64,000 nucleotides of DNA from Anopheles merus. Its lineage: Eukaryota > Arthropoda > Insecta > Diptera > Culicidae. The notes under the pieces are model-generated. The model searched no databases, had not been told where the DNA came from, and saw nothing but the letters and a program-made list of their open reading frames with translations. Each line of letters starts with the position of its first letter. Position 1 is the stretch's first letter. The stretch is taken from NCBI RefSeq assembly GCF_017562075.2, contig NC_054083.1, positions 14,307,107 to 14,371,106 of the forward strand. Direction: 5' to 3'. The translations under genes were made by a program, and so were the position numbers. Shown here in pieces: positions 1 to 16,529 of this stretch.

Positions 1-4288
<4,288 letters not shown>

Positions 4289-4334
<46 letters not shown>
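4289..4334. repeat. (TC)n microsatellite
   Basis: About 46 bp of TC dinucleotide, followed by imperfect CT-rich sequence to about 4350. It generates poly-Ser-Leu open frames that should not be read as genes. Confidence 0.97.
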
Positions 4335-4337
<3 letters not shown>

Positions 4338-5186
4338 CTCTCTATCTCTCCACCATACCATCCCTCCCTGCCCTTCCAATCTGCTCCGCTTACAAACAAG
4401 CTTTTTCGTTTTGCCTCCTAGCAGGGAAAAAGCTAACCACAGCCCGGTTGGGAGAGATTATGTGAGTCATGTGCTTGTGTGCAGGGCTTCGGCAAGCATA
4501 CGTATGTGCTTTTCTTTGACGCTGAAACAAACCAAACCCGCACCATCCCGGAACCAGACACGCTGCACGTGGCGAGGGACGAGGAAATGGGCAAACTTGC
4601 ACCCATTTGTTAATTGATAAACAGCTGAACCCTTGCTAATTGATAAACAGTTTAAACAATAACGATTGTTTACCTGCATGATTTATTTCCCCGTACGCTG
4701 GTGCACTGATGGTGTGCGTTACTGTGTTTGCTTTGCATTTCCGAATATGTTCACTTGATATGTTTTGCCCCTTACACGCAGCAATTACTGGCCCGACTTG
4801 AAAAGGGCTTCCAGTTTTCAGAGGACATTGATGCTATTTGATTAAGCCGAGGATCGACAACGGAACGCAAATGAGTGAAGGTTCGTTGACATTTGCTTGT
4901 TTGTTAAATTGAATGCAGCACTGCGGAGATGTTCATTTGGAAATAGTTTTCCGAATCTGTTTTTTTTTTTTCTTATGGAGTCTCTGGCAGACAGGCGTCC
5001 CTCGAGTAACGACCCTCTTTAGTTTAAAACTTTTCAACTTCGGTTATAAACTTTATACTCACAGATATTCGACACACAACTATTTCGACCAACACCTTGC
5101 TTTGGAACATTTTTTTCGGTCCCAAATACAGTCGTATCTCGGGGATGACTTAAACAACCAATTTTAAAACTTTTATAAATACAACC
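4335..5186. other. Non-coding DNA before the minisatellite
   Basis: Unique sequence with no supported gene. A short tandem duplication of AATTGATAAACAG lies near 4612-4651. An 11-T tract is near 4961. Confidence 0.5.
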
Positions 5187-5710
5187 CGCATTGTCGCAAC
5201 AAGTTCTGCGATTATCGTAAAAAGTTCTGCGATTGTCGCAAAATATTCTGCGATAGTCGCAAGAAATTCTGCGATTGTCGCAACAAGTTCTGCGATTGGC
5301 GCAAAATATTCTGCAATTATCGCAAAAAGTTCTGCGATTGTCGCAGGAAGTTTTGCGATTGTCGCAACAAGTTCTGCGATTGTCGATTGTCGCAAAAAGT
5401 TTTGCGATTGTCGCAAAAAGTTTTGCGATTGTCGCAAAAAGTTTGGCGATTGTCGCAAAAAGTTCTGTGATTGTCACAAGAAGTTCTGCAATTGTCGCAA
5501 AAAGTTCGGCGATTGTCGCAAAAAGTTCTGCGATTGTCGCAAAAAGTTCGGCAATTGTCGCAAAAAGTTCTGCGATTATCGCAAAATGTTCTGCGATTGT
5601 CGCAAAAAGTTCTGCGATTGTCGCAAAAAGATCTGCGATTGTCGCAGGAAGTTTTGCGATTGTCGCAAGAAGCTCTGCGATTGTTGCAAAAAGTTCTGCG
5701 ATTATCGGCA
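5187..5710. repeat. 21-bp minisatellite, about 25 units, each with a small palindrome
   Basis: Tandem units of 21 bp follow a consensus close to AAGTTCTGCGATTGTCGCAAA. Every unit contains TGCGA-TTG-TCGCA, a perfect 5-bp inverted repeat around a 3-nt spacer, so the array can form a row of small hairpins. Units vary mostly by single substitutions (GATTGTC or GATTATC; TTCTG, TTTTG or TTCGG). One unit near 5380-5390 carries a 7-bp duplication (ATTGTCG), which shifts the periodic frame. Because 21 is a multiple of three and the unit has few stop codons, both strands show open frames of 100-160 codons encoding heptapeptide repeats. I regard these as artefacts: there is no start context, splice signal or domain. 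Confidence 0.95.
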
Positions 5711-7825
5711 GTTTTGGATCTAACGGTAGGCGGACTAGGCGGTCGCTTGGGGCCCCGCCGATTTAGGGGTCCCGTAGATCGCTAGTCTATAGTATGCCGT
5801 ATGGTCAGAGTACTAGCGACAAGTGCTCCCGGAAGGATCGACGTTGGGGTCCGAGGCTGATGAATCATTTGCAACCCCCCCCCCCCCCTTCCCCTGCCAG
5901 CACATTTTTTTGAGCCTGTGACTGATGATCGTAGCGTGATTCACCTGTCAAATAGTTCATTTCGCTGTATATTTCACCTCATGTAGCCGCGCGGTTAGAG
6001 ATTTTCGAAATTTTATTTTGGTTGAATTTGAACTCGTTATGACATGATTTCAACGTCCAATAGCATTAATTCAAAATGAAATATTATATGTTTAATATTT
6101 AATATTTAAGCCCTTCAATTGGATGATTTGAACACATGATAACTTTATTAAACAAACAATATTAATTGAATTGCAGTACAAAACGACTAAAAATAAATCT
6201 ACTCACTGCTTGGCTGATTTTCCTAGTCAGTAGATTTTTCAAATAAATTGAAATAACATTAAACATAAATTTTATATTTCTTTCTTTATCCATGATACGT
6301 AACAATGCAACGGTGCTTCAATCGTAAATATTGCATTATACCAAATGATTGAAAATCAACGATGTAATCCATCCGGCAGCAGACAATTTGCTACCGTCTG
6401 AAATGGAATCGTCGGGAAATAGATATTAGAAGCAGAGAAGTTTCACATAGAAATGCAAATCACTGCAGCCGTGTGCTCTTTCGTTCTCTCTGTCTATCTC
6501 TCCTGCTTCGTCGTCGTTCTGCATCTAAATGGGGATTTCCACTGCAGTAATCGGTCGCAACTGATCACGGTGCAGAAGTAATCTGAACGGGTAGTTTTTT
6601 TCTGGTACCATTTTCCTCGACGATTGAATCGCACGCAACCGAGCTCGATTTGATCTTTCCTCTTTGTCGTGTTTTTTTCTCATGATGGCCAGATCTACTA
6701 AACCTCAGGGAAAACTTTGAAGCTAGATAGCTGACTGAAGCAAGAAACTTTCGGAATGAGATTCCACTCATAAATTTGCCTTCTGCAGCATGTTGGATCT
6801 GCATAACATGGCACAACAACAAAGCAGCAAGCATCGAAACATCCAATTTCCGACTGTGGCACTTACTTAGATCTTACCATTGTTGTAGTGCTGTGTCGTA
6901 CAATTTGAATATTTCTTGATTTTGTCCTTATAATTTTGTTTGGTTTTGTGAGAAATGGAGAGGTTTTTTATGCTGAACAATTGCAGAATAAATACAATAA
7001 CGAAAAAATAGTAATTAAAACGTCATCGAAAAACTATTTCTAATTCATCATTGACCGTAGTTACGGATAGATATGAAAATTGAATAGTTTTACAAATTTA
7101 ACCATAAAGTTAAATTTTCACTGGTTGAACAAACTTCAAAAAAGCTCATCATATGTTTTACTTACTTGCACCATGCAGTCGACTGGACTAATCTGGATTA
7201 AGCCATACAGATACATAGTTGATACATCGTAGTCCACTTTAATTTCTAATCTTATTCACTGTGTGTTTTTGTGCTTAACAATGGTTTATTTTTCGATAGT
7301 CCAACGTGTGATGATTCAACGTGTTATTTGCAACGTCTACGATCTCTTTTGTTAAAAGGCCCAAGTCCTTCTTTTTTGCTTTACGACCGACACGGTCATG
7401 CGCGTCTATATAGGTTTTTGATACTTAGTACGTTCTACGTAGCTGGATAGCAAATGAGCACTGTGCTTAATATCTCTGTGAAAAGACCATTAGCAGATAG
7501 GGATTTGTTTCTCGTTTGAGATATTTTAATGTCGACTGTTCTGTTCTTCTGCTTCCAAGTCGATTTTTATCATTGATTAAAATAATGATATTAATTTGAT
7601 CTTGCACTACTAAAAATTTACATTCAAAGCAGCAGACAAAAGTCTTGAATTTGCTTACCCTAATTTTACAAATTGTTATATTCAAGAGCACCAAAGGAAA
7701 CCGTATCCTCTACAAATATGTACAATTAATAAACTTTGCCGGGAATTATGTACTAATATAAAGTAGAACTGTTGCAGCGGTTCCGCTGTCGATAACATGC
7801 CTGTCGTTAGTTTAAGTTTCGTATA
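5711..7825. other. Non-coding DNA, possible transposon remnant at left
   Basis: 5711-5880 is GC-rich, with CTTGGGGCCCCGCC and ATTTAGGGGTCCCG, a composition seen at hAT-like element ends, but no paired terminus was found. A 14-C run is at 5875-5888. The rest is AT-rich with no supported gene. Confidence 0.45.
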
Positions 7826-7954
7826 GACCGGCTCTCCGAAGCATGGACTAAATATTCGTCTGCCCAGTATTACATCATGGGTTCAAGCCCCGAACGGACC
7901 ATGCCCCCATATGCAGGACTAACTATCTTTGTTGTTGTGCCAAAGAAGAAGAAG
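7826..7954 (+). mobile_element. SINE200-like element, internally deleted
   Basis: A tRNA-derived SINE in plus orientation. The Pol III B-box is visible as GGGTTCAAGCCC at 7879-7890, and the element ends in the family's tail GTGCCAAAGAAGAAGAAG. Compared with the full copy at 27374-27576, about 70 bp of the body is missing between ACTAACTATC and the tail. No clear target-site duplication was found. Confidence 0.8.
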
Positions 7955-8152
7955 TATTCAATGAGTGTCGAAAACCTGTACAGGCAAATGTTGACCAACT
8001 AAAGTGCTGCTTTTGCAACATAAGAAAGAGAAGTCATACAAATTGAAGTAATCAAATAACTATGTATATGAACCCTTGTGACCCTTCACTAAAGAAATGG
8101 CTACTATCTATTGTTTCTGCGAAATGTATCAACTATTTAAACATGAGAAAAA

Positions 8153-9101
8153 GGGAAAGCGGGGCAAAATGGGCATGTGGGGCAAAATGGGCACCAAGCA
8201 GTTAAGCATTATTTGACTACAAAGATACTTTCCAAAGCTCAAAATGTATTCATTAGAGTGTTCTATGAACACCATGTGAGTTTCATAACCCTGATATAAC
8301 AAATAACCAAGAAAAATGCAAAATAAGGTTTAGTAGCATATTGATGTATTTTTTGCCACTTCGAAAGTAAGCTTAAACCAGTGTCACAGGGATGCGTTGA
8401 AGTTTTACATGATATGTTTTAAAAGATATGATATTTCTATACAATTTGTCTCAAGAAAGCAAGGCGATTGAATGCGTATTTTTACTAACATAACAAAAAA
8501 TACAAAAATGCTTCACGTGGGGCAAAATGGGCAGTTACGCTTGGCGCAAAATGGGCAGATGCTTTTGACATACGACGCTTGGTGAGGCTATGGTGTTGTA
8601 TTTGTCGCCTCAATAATGATAACAGGCACAGATTCAAAAGATTCGATTTTGTAGATTTAAACGTGTAAAAACTGTTTGAACTGTAATTTTGATAACATAG
8701 TTTTGGATGAATTTTTGGGGCTTTTCTGACCAGCAAAACAAAAGATAGAACGAAAATACATTTCAAGAAACGTGCGCAAAAGCATAGACCATTACCTAAG
8801 CGCAGTTGTTGTGGCCCATATTGCCCCAGTGTTTTGACGTTTCACAGTTTTTTTACATAGGCCCATTTTGCCCCAGGACTATGCCCATTTTACCCCGCGT
8901 GTCAAAATAGCGTCTCGTAAAACATCAACTTTTATTTTATACTGTTTTCATGATTTTAAGTTGTTTTCATTCTATTTGGCAATTTTAATCGATAGATAAA
9001 GGGTGGAGGCATACAATAATGGAAGAAAAATTGAGTTTTGTGGCATATTCAAAGGAATATTCAGTAAACTGCTTAACATGCCCATTTTGCCCCGCTTTCC
9101 C
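8153..9101. mobile_element. Non-autonomous DNA element with 25-bp TIRs and GGGGCAAAATGGGCA motifs
   Basis: The left end (8153-8177, beginning GGGAAAGCGGGGCAAAATGG) and the right end (9077-9101) are perfect 25-bp inverted repeats. The core motif GGGGCAAAATGGGCA recurs internally: once more at the left (8178-8192), at 8518-8560 in two direct copies, and in inverse form near 8811-8825, 8860-8875 and 8880-8896. The motif therefore points inward from both sides. The 949-bp body has no transposase-like open frame. The superfamily cannot be assigned from sequence alone, and a target-site duplication is not obvious. Confidence 0.8.
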
Positions 9102-9304
9102 CTACAGTACAGTTCAGCTGACGGTTCAGATTAAAAGCATGCGTTTGTATGGAAAAACCGGTTTTTGAAAAATCCACTAAAATTTAAAGGCATGCCGAGA
9201 AAAATTTCAGAATTTTTTTGTATGGAAAAACATGCCAACTAAAATGCACATATCCAATAGTTGGCAGGGAATCGAATTTCAACCCGTGAGTTCGGACTGT
9301 ACAT

Positions 9305-9496
9305 TCTCTTCTCCTTCTTCTTTGGCGCAACAACCGCTGTCGGTCAAGGCCTGCCAGTACCCACTAGTGAAGTGAGCTTGGCTTTCAGTGACTTATTGTT
9401 ACCATAGCAGAATAGTCAGTTCTGCGTATGGGAGCACGGTCTATTCGGGACTTGAACCCATGACGGGCATGTTGTTACGTCGTACAAGTTAACGAC
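9305..9496 (-). mobile_element. SINE200-like element with a perfect 13-bp TSD
   Basis: Full-length minus-strand SINE: the AAGAAG tail end is at the left and the tRNA-like head at the right, with the B-box in reverse as GGACTTGAACCC. It is flanked by identical 13-bp direct repeats TCGGACTGTACAT at 9292-9304 and 9497-9509, the hallmark of LINE-mediated insertion. A perfect duplication suggests a fairly recent insertion. Confidence 0.93.
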
Positions 9497-9509
9497 TCGG
9501 ACTGTACAT

Positions 9510-12333
9510 ACAAACATAAAAATTGGTAGATTTTATTGGTATAAAAATTACTTTACATGTCAATGCAAAACAATTTACCTAACAGTGCAAAACTGCAGGG
9601 GGTATGCAGTATTGCCCTAGAGATATACGTATAGAAAACATATTTTAGGAAGCTTTCTCAATGTTTTAAAAGAACCATATAAATCACTCAAACATACCAC
9701 ACATAATCTTACGAGACAATGCGAAAAGTGTCATAAAGGCAAGTTAAGTTTTTAAGTCATTCCTTGTGCTTGCGTGAGAAGTTTCACCACCTTCCACGTC
9801 TCGAATATGGAGCCCATGGAACGATTAAAGTGCCATATTTCATTCCCACCACAAATTATACAAATCAAAAACTCATCGACAAACGACGGTGAGCTTCGCC
9901 GCCCGTAATGCGTCCCCAGGGCAGCCATGTGGCGGTACGATAGCCAATGGTGGGAAGACACACAGGAGACTCAATCAGTACAGTCATAACGATGCTCAAC
10001 AGTCCCCGGTACGACTCCCCGGCGAGTGAGACATGGCGTCTGCTGTGCGTCTGCAAAACGATACAACAATTTCACCGGCCATCGGTAACGATTCGTAGTT
10101 AAGAGCGTGTGTACAAATTCCATGCCCGTTCCATGCTCCGAAGTTGCGTTAGCGACTGCGTGCCGTATGGGTACGCACCTTTAGAGCACCAAGCACTCAC
10201 TCCGGGCACTTCGGGAATGTTGCAGAACATAAATTCGTTATCAAATTTATATGCTAATGCCGATGCCGGCGTACCTCAGTGCCAGATTTCCAGCGCAGAC
10301 CTTTTCCGTTCATCAGCTCCGCGCGGTTGTGTATAATTGCATAAATATGTGTAACACTGGCATGTTATGCTTCGGTCGCCATTCACCAACTCAAACACAT
10401 CACGCCAAAAAGTTCCGCCAGAGTGCCCGTACCGGGTAACCTTTTTCGGGAAAAGGTCTTCCAGATGTCTAGCAATTACGGTGCAATCTCGAACAAACAA
10501 TCGCGTCGGCCGGATCCCGTGTCCCATGGCCCGCTCGCGCTGTGAAATGTGAAACGATAAAGCATGATGTCAACGTGAGCCGGCTTAATAAATACGAAGA
10601 ATTTTCATTTCGCCCAGTTTTTCACCCGGTCCGACATTCCAACTGTTTGGTGGAATGGTAGCAAAGCTTGCGCTGTATACAAATAGCGACGCATCGCGGT
10701 AAGCCCGCATGCCAAAGCACCGTCTCCAGCATGTATTTGCTCGCCGTATAATCGTCCTTTGCCGTGGCTCATTTCGTGCAAAAGATAAATGTCTAAAGCA
10801 AGCTAAACATAAGCGGCACGGGGAGCCGCTTTGGCGTTGCCTTGTTGCAGCGTTGCAACTCATTTCGCATCACGCTGATGCATGTCATATAATTGCAGCT
10901 TTCATGCACCGCAACTTCCGCACGTCAAAATCTTATAATGCACGTGAAATGGCGCTGATTGCTTACCGCTGATTGATTCACGTTCTGATTACCGCTCACC
11001 CCGTTGTCTCAGTGTATGCCACCCCTCCGCGCTCTCTTTTTCCTAGACGATGTGGCTTGATAGTTTATGGACTGGCGGGCAACAAAAACACATTTCTGCC
11101 AACGTTTCCTCCGGCTCGCGAACATTGCGTGCAGAGAGACAGCTGGCAGCCTAGCGTATTAGTGTAGAGCTGATTAAACTTAAGCTTTATCGCATTGCAG
11201 TTCACGCTCATTTACCAATAATTAGCAAACGATAGTTGTCGGTAATTGTTAACTAATTGCCATCATTTGTCGGCGGTTGTTTAACACCTGCTCAATGCTG
11301 TCAAACCGAATTTTGTTTACGAGACATGAACTGTATGCTAAACCAGTGCTGTACGAAAATAGTTTTAGACTAGTAATTTAAATAATTTCAGGGAAAAGTA
11401 CGCTGTACGATCAAACTGCCTGTCATTGAAGGCGTTGTTCTATACGTAATTATATGGTTTCCGAAGGTGCGTTAACAGATTATTGATGTGAATGCTTTTC
11501 TACTCCTAGCATGGCGGAGTTTGGCACCAAAAACCATTTAGTAAATTTAATTTTCCTTCACATATGTCACTTTGAATATTTGATTGCCCGATACATTATG
11601 GTAACATCAAGTGCATGGAATTTCCGCTTCTTTTGTTTGCTCGACATGAATAACATGCCTTCGTGTCAATTATAGTAGGTGCAAATTCTGCAGCCTATTC
11701 ACACACGCACACACCTGTACAATACACCTAACCAAACATGTACTGCTTGGGTAAACAATTTTGCGTGCCCTGGATGGTTCTGCAGTTCGCCCTCATTTTT
11801 TCCACATATTCAACCACCTCCTACATGTTTGATTCACACGTTTTCCTAGCCAGCACGGAATTTCTCACGATCGATGATGCCTGGTCGCGGCTATATTACG
11901 AAATAGACGCCTGACGTTCACCCCAGTGCCGTTTCATCAGTTGATAAACAAATTTTTCGGGAATGAGTCACAGCGCCGCAACTGGAAACGGTGAGCACTC
12001 CTATCGCACCGGCGTTGGCACGATTCTTCCTTGCCGGATACAACGCTCTCACCGCACCGGTTGGGATGATACGGAAGCCTTCGAAATGCCGTAAAACCAC
12101 ACACTGATCAGCCCAGGTGTCGGTCGGCCACATCGGAGCGTTCGAAGTTCTGACCAAAAATAAACAAACAAACAAACCAAGCACACCCGAACTCGCATCA
12201 TCACCCGCGAGGGACCGAACGCTGCTGCTGCTGTCGAACGTTCCGTTTTACGGCACATGACAGAACGGTTATCGGTGGGCTTTGCTCGCGGCGGTTTGTT
12301 GGCTTTATCCGAAAGGATTGTTTTCCCTTTTGC

Positions 12334-12337
<4 letters not shown>
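9510..12337. other. Unique non-coding DNA with a GC-rich island
   Basis: 9750-11170 is GC-richer and packed with short overlapping frames on both strands. None has a domain, a codon pattern or splice sites that I can support. 11170-12337 is mixed and has no gene. Confidence 0.5.

Positions 12338-12427
<90 letters not shown>
12338..12427. repeat. (TG)45 microsatellite
   Basis: A pure TG run of 90 bp. The long Thr-His and Cys-Val frames across it are repeat artefacts. Confidence 0.98.
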
Positions 12428-12429
<2 letters not shown>

Positions 12430-13769
12430 TTTTTTAAACTTTCGATCTCTCCGAGCTGCCCAAAACTTAGCAGAATGAATGGGACAGGGTGAAAACAGGA
12501 CAATGATATTTATCGGTTTTCACCATATGGCCGATGGGTGGTGTAGAAAAATGATTGAACATTTCATCGACCAACGATAATCCGACAGTCCAAGGTAAAC
12601 GTTCACCACAATTTTGACAACCACATACATGCATACACAACCATATTACAGATCCCTGCACGACTGGTAAACACTATGATTTATTTATATCCCCAACAAT
12701 AACACTAACGCCTTCCAAACCATTTACGCTTGGGTGCCTTAACCTCAATCATTTTAACTAAAAATTACGCCAATTGTTCATTTGTTGTTCCAGCATTTTA
12801 GTTTTTTGTTGTACCTGTGTGGACATTTCGAACAATTGAAAATGACACAGCTGTTGTCTTCACATCATGAATTAAATAAGCAACACCTGAAGTATAATCA
12901 TAAAACCGTTTGAAGACCTGCAGCAAAATAATATAGATTAATCCAATCGAACTGTGAAACATTCATGCAACATAGCTATTGTCGCAAAACAAGATCTGAA
13001 TGCTTTGCTAAAGGTATTTAAAGAAAAAAAATCATATCATCACTCCGTATAAAACCACATACAAAACTTGCATGCACTTTACCGCCTAGATTATTTCAGC
13101 CTGAAAAATATGTAAACAATCGCAGATTTGTCGCGGGCGTGATCAGGTTAGCTCATGAAGGTTTGAATTATTGAATTGAATCATGAAAGAAGCTGAAGGA
13201 TAAATATTGTGTAAAGAAATGTTAAAAAATTCGTTTGGATCGATTTTTTTATTTTAATAAAAGTGCTGTAACTCATTTCAAACAGAGAAAAAAAAAACAA
13301 ATAATATAAAATGCATCCTTGTTTTTTCAGAATTGCAGAAATCCAATATGGCATACCGTCATGTGGATATAACAGAAATGTATATTGTTGCACTGCCAGG
13401 ATGAAACTTTCAGCTTTCTTGCTTAAAATATAGAAGGGACAATTGATGATAAATTATGAGCTACCATGCGTCTCCATTGAGAGGACAAGATAGACTAGCA
13501 ATACCGTTCGAATAGGAATATGTTTTAAATCTGATATAATCGAAAATGAGCTGAACTTTACAATGTTCTCTTAAAATTTTAACTTGAATTTGCTTTGAAT
13601 TTTAAGGTCTTCACACTTAGTATTCATTACTCAACATCAACATTGCAGAGTAGATAAATTAGAATCTAAAAAAACACAATTTGTTGTTCCAGGCGCTACG
13701 AACGTACTACAAGTTAGCTAGAAATGCTATGTTATTAAGTTTATGCTTTTTTCTCCTGTTTTTCTACAT
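12428..13769. other. AT-rich non-coding DNA
   Basis: Nothing beyond AT-rich intergenic sequence is visible; no gene or element boundary can be supported. Confidence 0.55.
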
Positions 13770-14080
13770 CAGGGGGCTCCAAGCTACGGTCCGCGGGCCG
13801 CATGCGGCCTTCAAGAGCCTGTAATGCGGTCCGCGATGGCTTTGTAAAGGATCAAATATATTGTTTTTTTTTTACTAATTCATCATTATTTAAAAAAAAA
13901 TACGTTTGAAAGACAATAAATAAAACAATACAATAAAAGAAAGCTGTCAAAATTTGATGTATTCAATTTATATTTTCTAATTAAAACGAGATTTGAAATT
14001 TCACCTATTGTAAAGGTAGCGTCAAAATGGCCCTAACAACTTTAATTGTGAAGTAATGCAGCCCGCGAACTGAAAAGTTT
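13770..14080. mobile_element. hAT-like non-autonomous remnant, copy 1
   Basis: Begins CAGGGGGCTCCAAGCTACGG, followed by a GCGGGCCGCATGCGGCC block and GAGCCTGTAATGCGG. It ends near GCAGCCCGCGAACTG. The same head and tail blocks frame the copy at 23040-23341, which preserves the terminal GGAGACCCCTG. The interior is AT-rich with no transposase. The right terminus here is eroded, so the end coordinate is approximate. Confidence 0.65.
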
Positions 14081-16368
14081 ATATAACATAATGTAACATA
14101 ATTCAAAGTTTATAATAACTAAAGTAATATTCTTATCCACTTCAATTGTTCGAATTCAAACCAGAGCTTTGCAAAACGATGCTCAACAATTATTGTGTTG
14201 CACTCTATTGTCTGAATCCCTTCGCCCGACGTAGTATTACATAATTCTAAAAAAACGTTTCTTAATCAGACTTAGTTATTATATTAGTGACACGCTTAAA
14301 ATAAATCGCTGGACTTGAAAGAGTTCCTTCGGTCATTCGGGAGGCTTTGAGTGATAAGGAATATTCGGCTGAATCAGTGTCGGGTGCTTGCCACACTACG
14401 CGTATGTATTATTATCAGATGCTTAATTCTTATTTGACACTTATTCTTATTTGATACTCGTTTTTTATTCGAAACATACTTTTGTTTATTTTAAATTAAC
14501 AAAATATTTCCCCCTTGCCATAATTTTGCCATATTCGACAAAAAAAAAATCTCCTAAATAAAAATTATTACAACATTTTTCATGTTACTTTGATTATTCA
14601 GCTTTTACTTTTTACACTGTGACGGGAGAACATCCCTAAAACATCAAGCTCCTATGATCGCATGCCTTGATTCAAGCTAGAGCCAAAATTACCTCCCTGC
14701 TGTACCTACCTGCTGACTGCAGAAAGTTAACGTTTCAAAAGCCAACAAAATAAATCTTTCGTCAACTGCTCAGCTGCACACTGAAAGGGATTAAACACAC
14801 GGAAACAGATTTACGTCAACGTTTCCGGCGCCAATTTGATACCACATGGATGCACCGATCATTTTTAGACATAGGTAAGCTTCATCTCAAACAGGATGAA
14901 GCAAAGTTGGATAAATCGGGCGCTAACGCAAATGGGACAACTACGTACGTACAGCTTCGAGCGACAAGACCGCGTTCCAGGAACACGGGCGAAATCACGG
15001 GAAACTTTTCAATTAATCCATCTTCTTCAACCTGTCTCACATATCTCACGTACACCGTTTCAGGATTCGTCTTATCTCACATGGTTGCTACTTTGCCGTA
15101 CCGTGCCCACACGATTATAGCTGCTGGAAGGCGCTGCAAGTGTTCGCGGGTTTCTTCATCGCCATTAAAAGTTTCCCGCAACATACCTTCACAGCAGGAT
15201 TAGTTTACCGAACACGAGTAGTTAGTAGTTAACTGGACGCGACAGGAAAATATAAAGCCTCGCAGCGGATGCTTAACTCCCGTGGAGGAATTCTTTCCTT
15301 GGCTGCTACCCCAATATAACGTTGCGGATGAAAGCTAATCAGGGCAGGATATAAACACGTCGCAGAACATTAATGAGTTTCTTCCTCTGGGCAAGAGTTT
15401 GAAGGGGATTTACCATGTGAGTATGCAAAATTGAGAAATAATTAGTAGAAACTATCGTGACTTCTTTTTACTACACAGATGCATTTTTTCTATGTTTTTG
15501 ATGATTTTGGTTCTATGCTATTTGTTATAGAATCGTTATAGCAATGTAGTAGCGTAAAAAGAGATTTGGAAATAATTTAGAAGTGATGAAAATTTTGACC
15601 AGTTGCAAGATACATCTTATTGTACTTTTTGTTTGTACATCTAAAAAAGAAATTATTTGAAAGAAGGTTCTGCAAACAAAAAAAGTACTAGGCGTCTCCA
15701 TTTATTTAACTATACAAATGTATTAACTACAAAAATGTGTATTTGCAAATAGCTTTCATGTTTTACATAGTGAATGGAAGCACATCCTGATTATAATAAC
15801 GAAGCACATCTTGATTATAATAACCAGCAAAAAAATAATATACAACTTATATCTTTACCACTTGTCTGACGTCTTCATATAAAAAATATTTTCTATGATT
15901 ATTCAAACAACACGTGACATTTTTTTCAATTTTCCTAAAATATTATCAAAGTTAATTTAACGTTGTTGTAAATAGTAATTTATAGATATAATAAAATAAT
16001 TTTAGGGACACCTAAATTTTGACCAATAATTACAAGTCATTGAAAAGGATGATGTATTGACATTTCTTGAAAATTTCAAAAAATCCAGAATATAATATAG
16101 AACAGAAAAAGAATCTATGTAAAATCTATACTTGATATAATCATTCCTCAGAAATGAAAACTTTTCAAATAAATTGAGATTTTTTTTCCATAAAACAAGT
16201 TAATTTGGTATTAGTTTAGTTTGACCAATATATACATATTTTAATTTCCGTTTACCGTAAACGATGTCTATTTTTGATGAAGTGTAACATTAAACAACAA
16301 TTATATAACAAATGATAAAAAAGATTTTTTATAGTTAAATGTTCAAAATTACTATTTAAAAACATAAG
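14081..16368. other. Mostly AT-rich non-coding DNA
   Basis: 14820-15420 is a GC-richer unique stretch with two short overlapping frames and no domain. The rest is strongly AT-rich. No gene supported. Confidence 0.5.
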
Positions 16369-16529
16369 TAATATGACCAGTTAGAGGCGGTCCCGTGATA
16401 CAGTCTTCAAATCACACGATTCCCGATATGGTCATGAGTTCAAGCCTCACACGGACTGTCCCCACGTAGCAAGGGCTTGACTACTCGTCTGCTTGGTACT
16501 GAATAAGTTTCGAAAGCCTTGTATAGGAC

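Noticed and set aside
5187..5710. CRISPR-like regular repeats
   Set aside because: The repeats are contiguous 21-mers without unique spacers, and the window is animal DNA.
5275..5785. Long open frames on both strands (up to 163 codons) encoding heptapeptide repeats
   Set aside because: They are by-products of the 21-bp minisatellite, whose period is a multiple of three; no start context, splice sites or domain.
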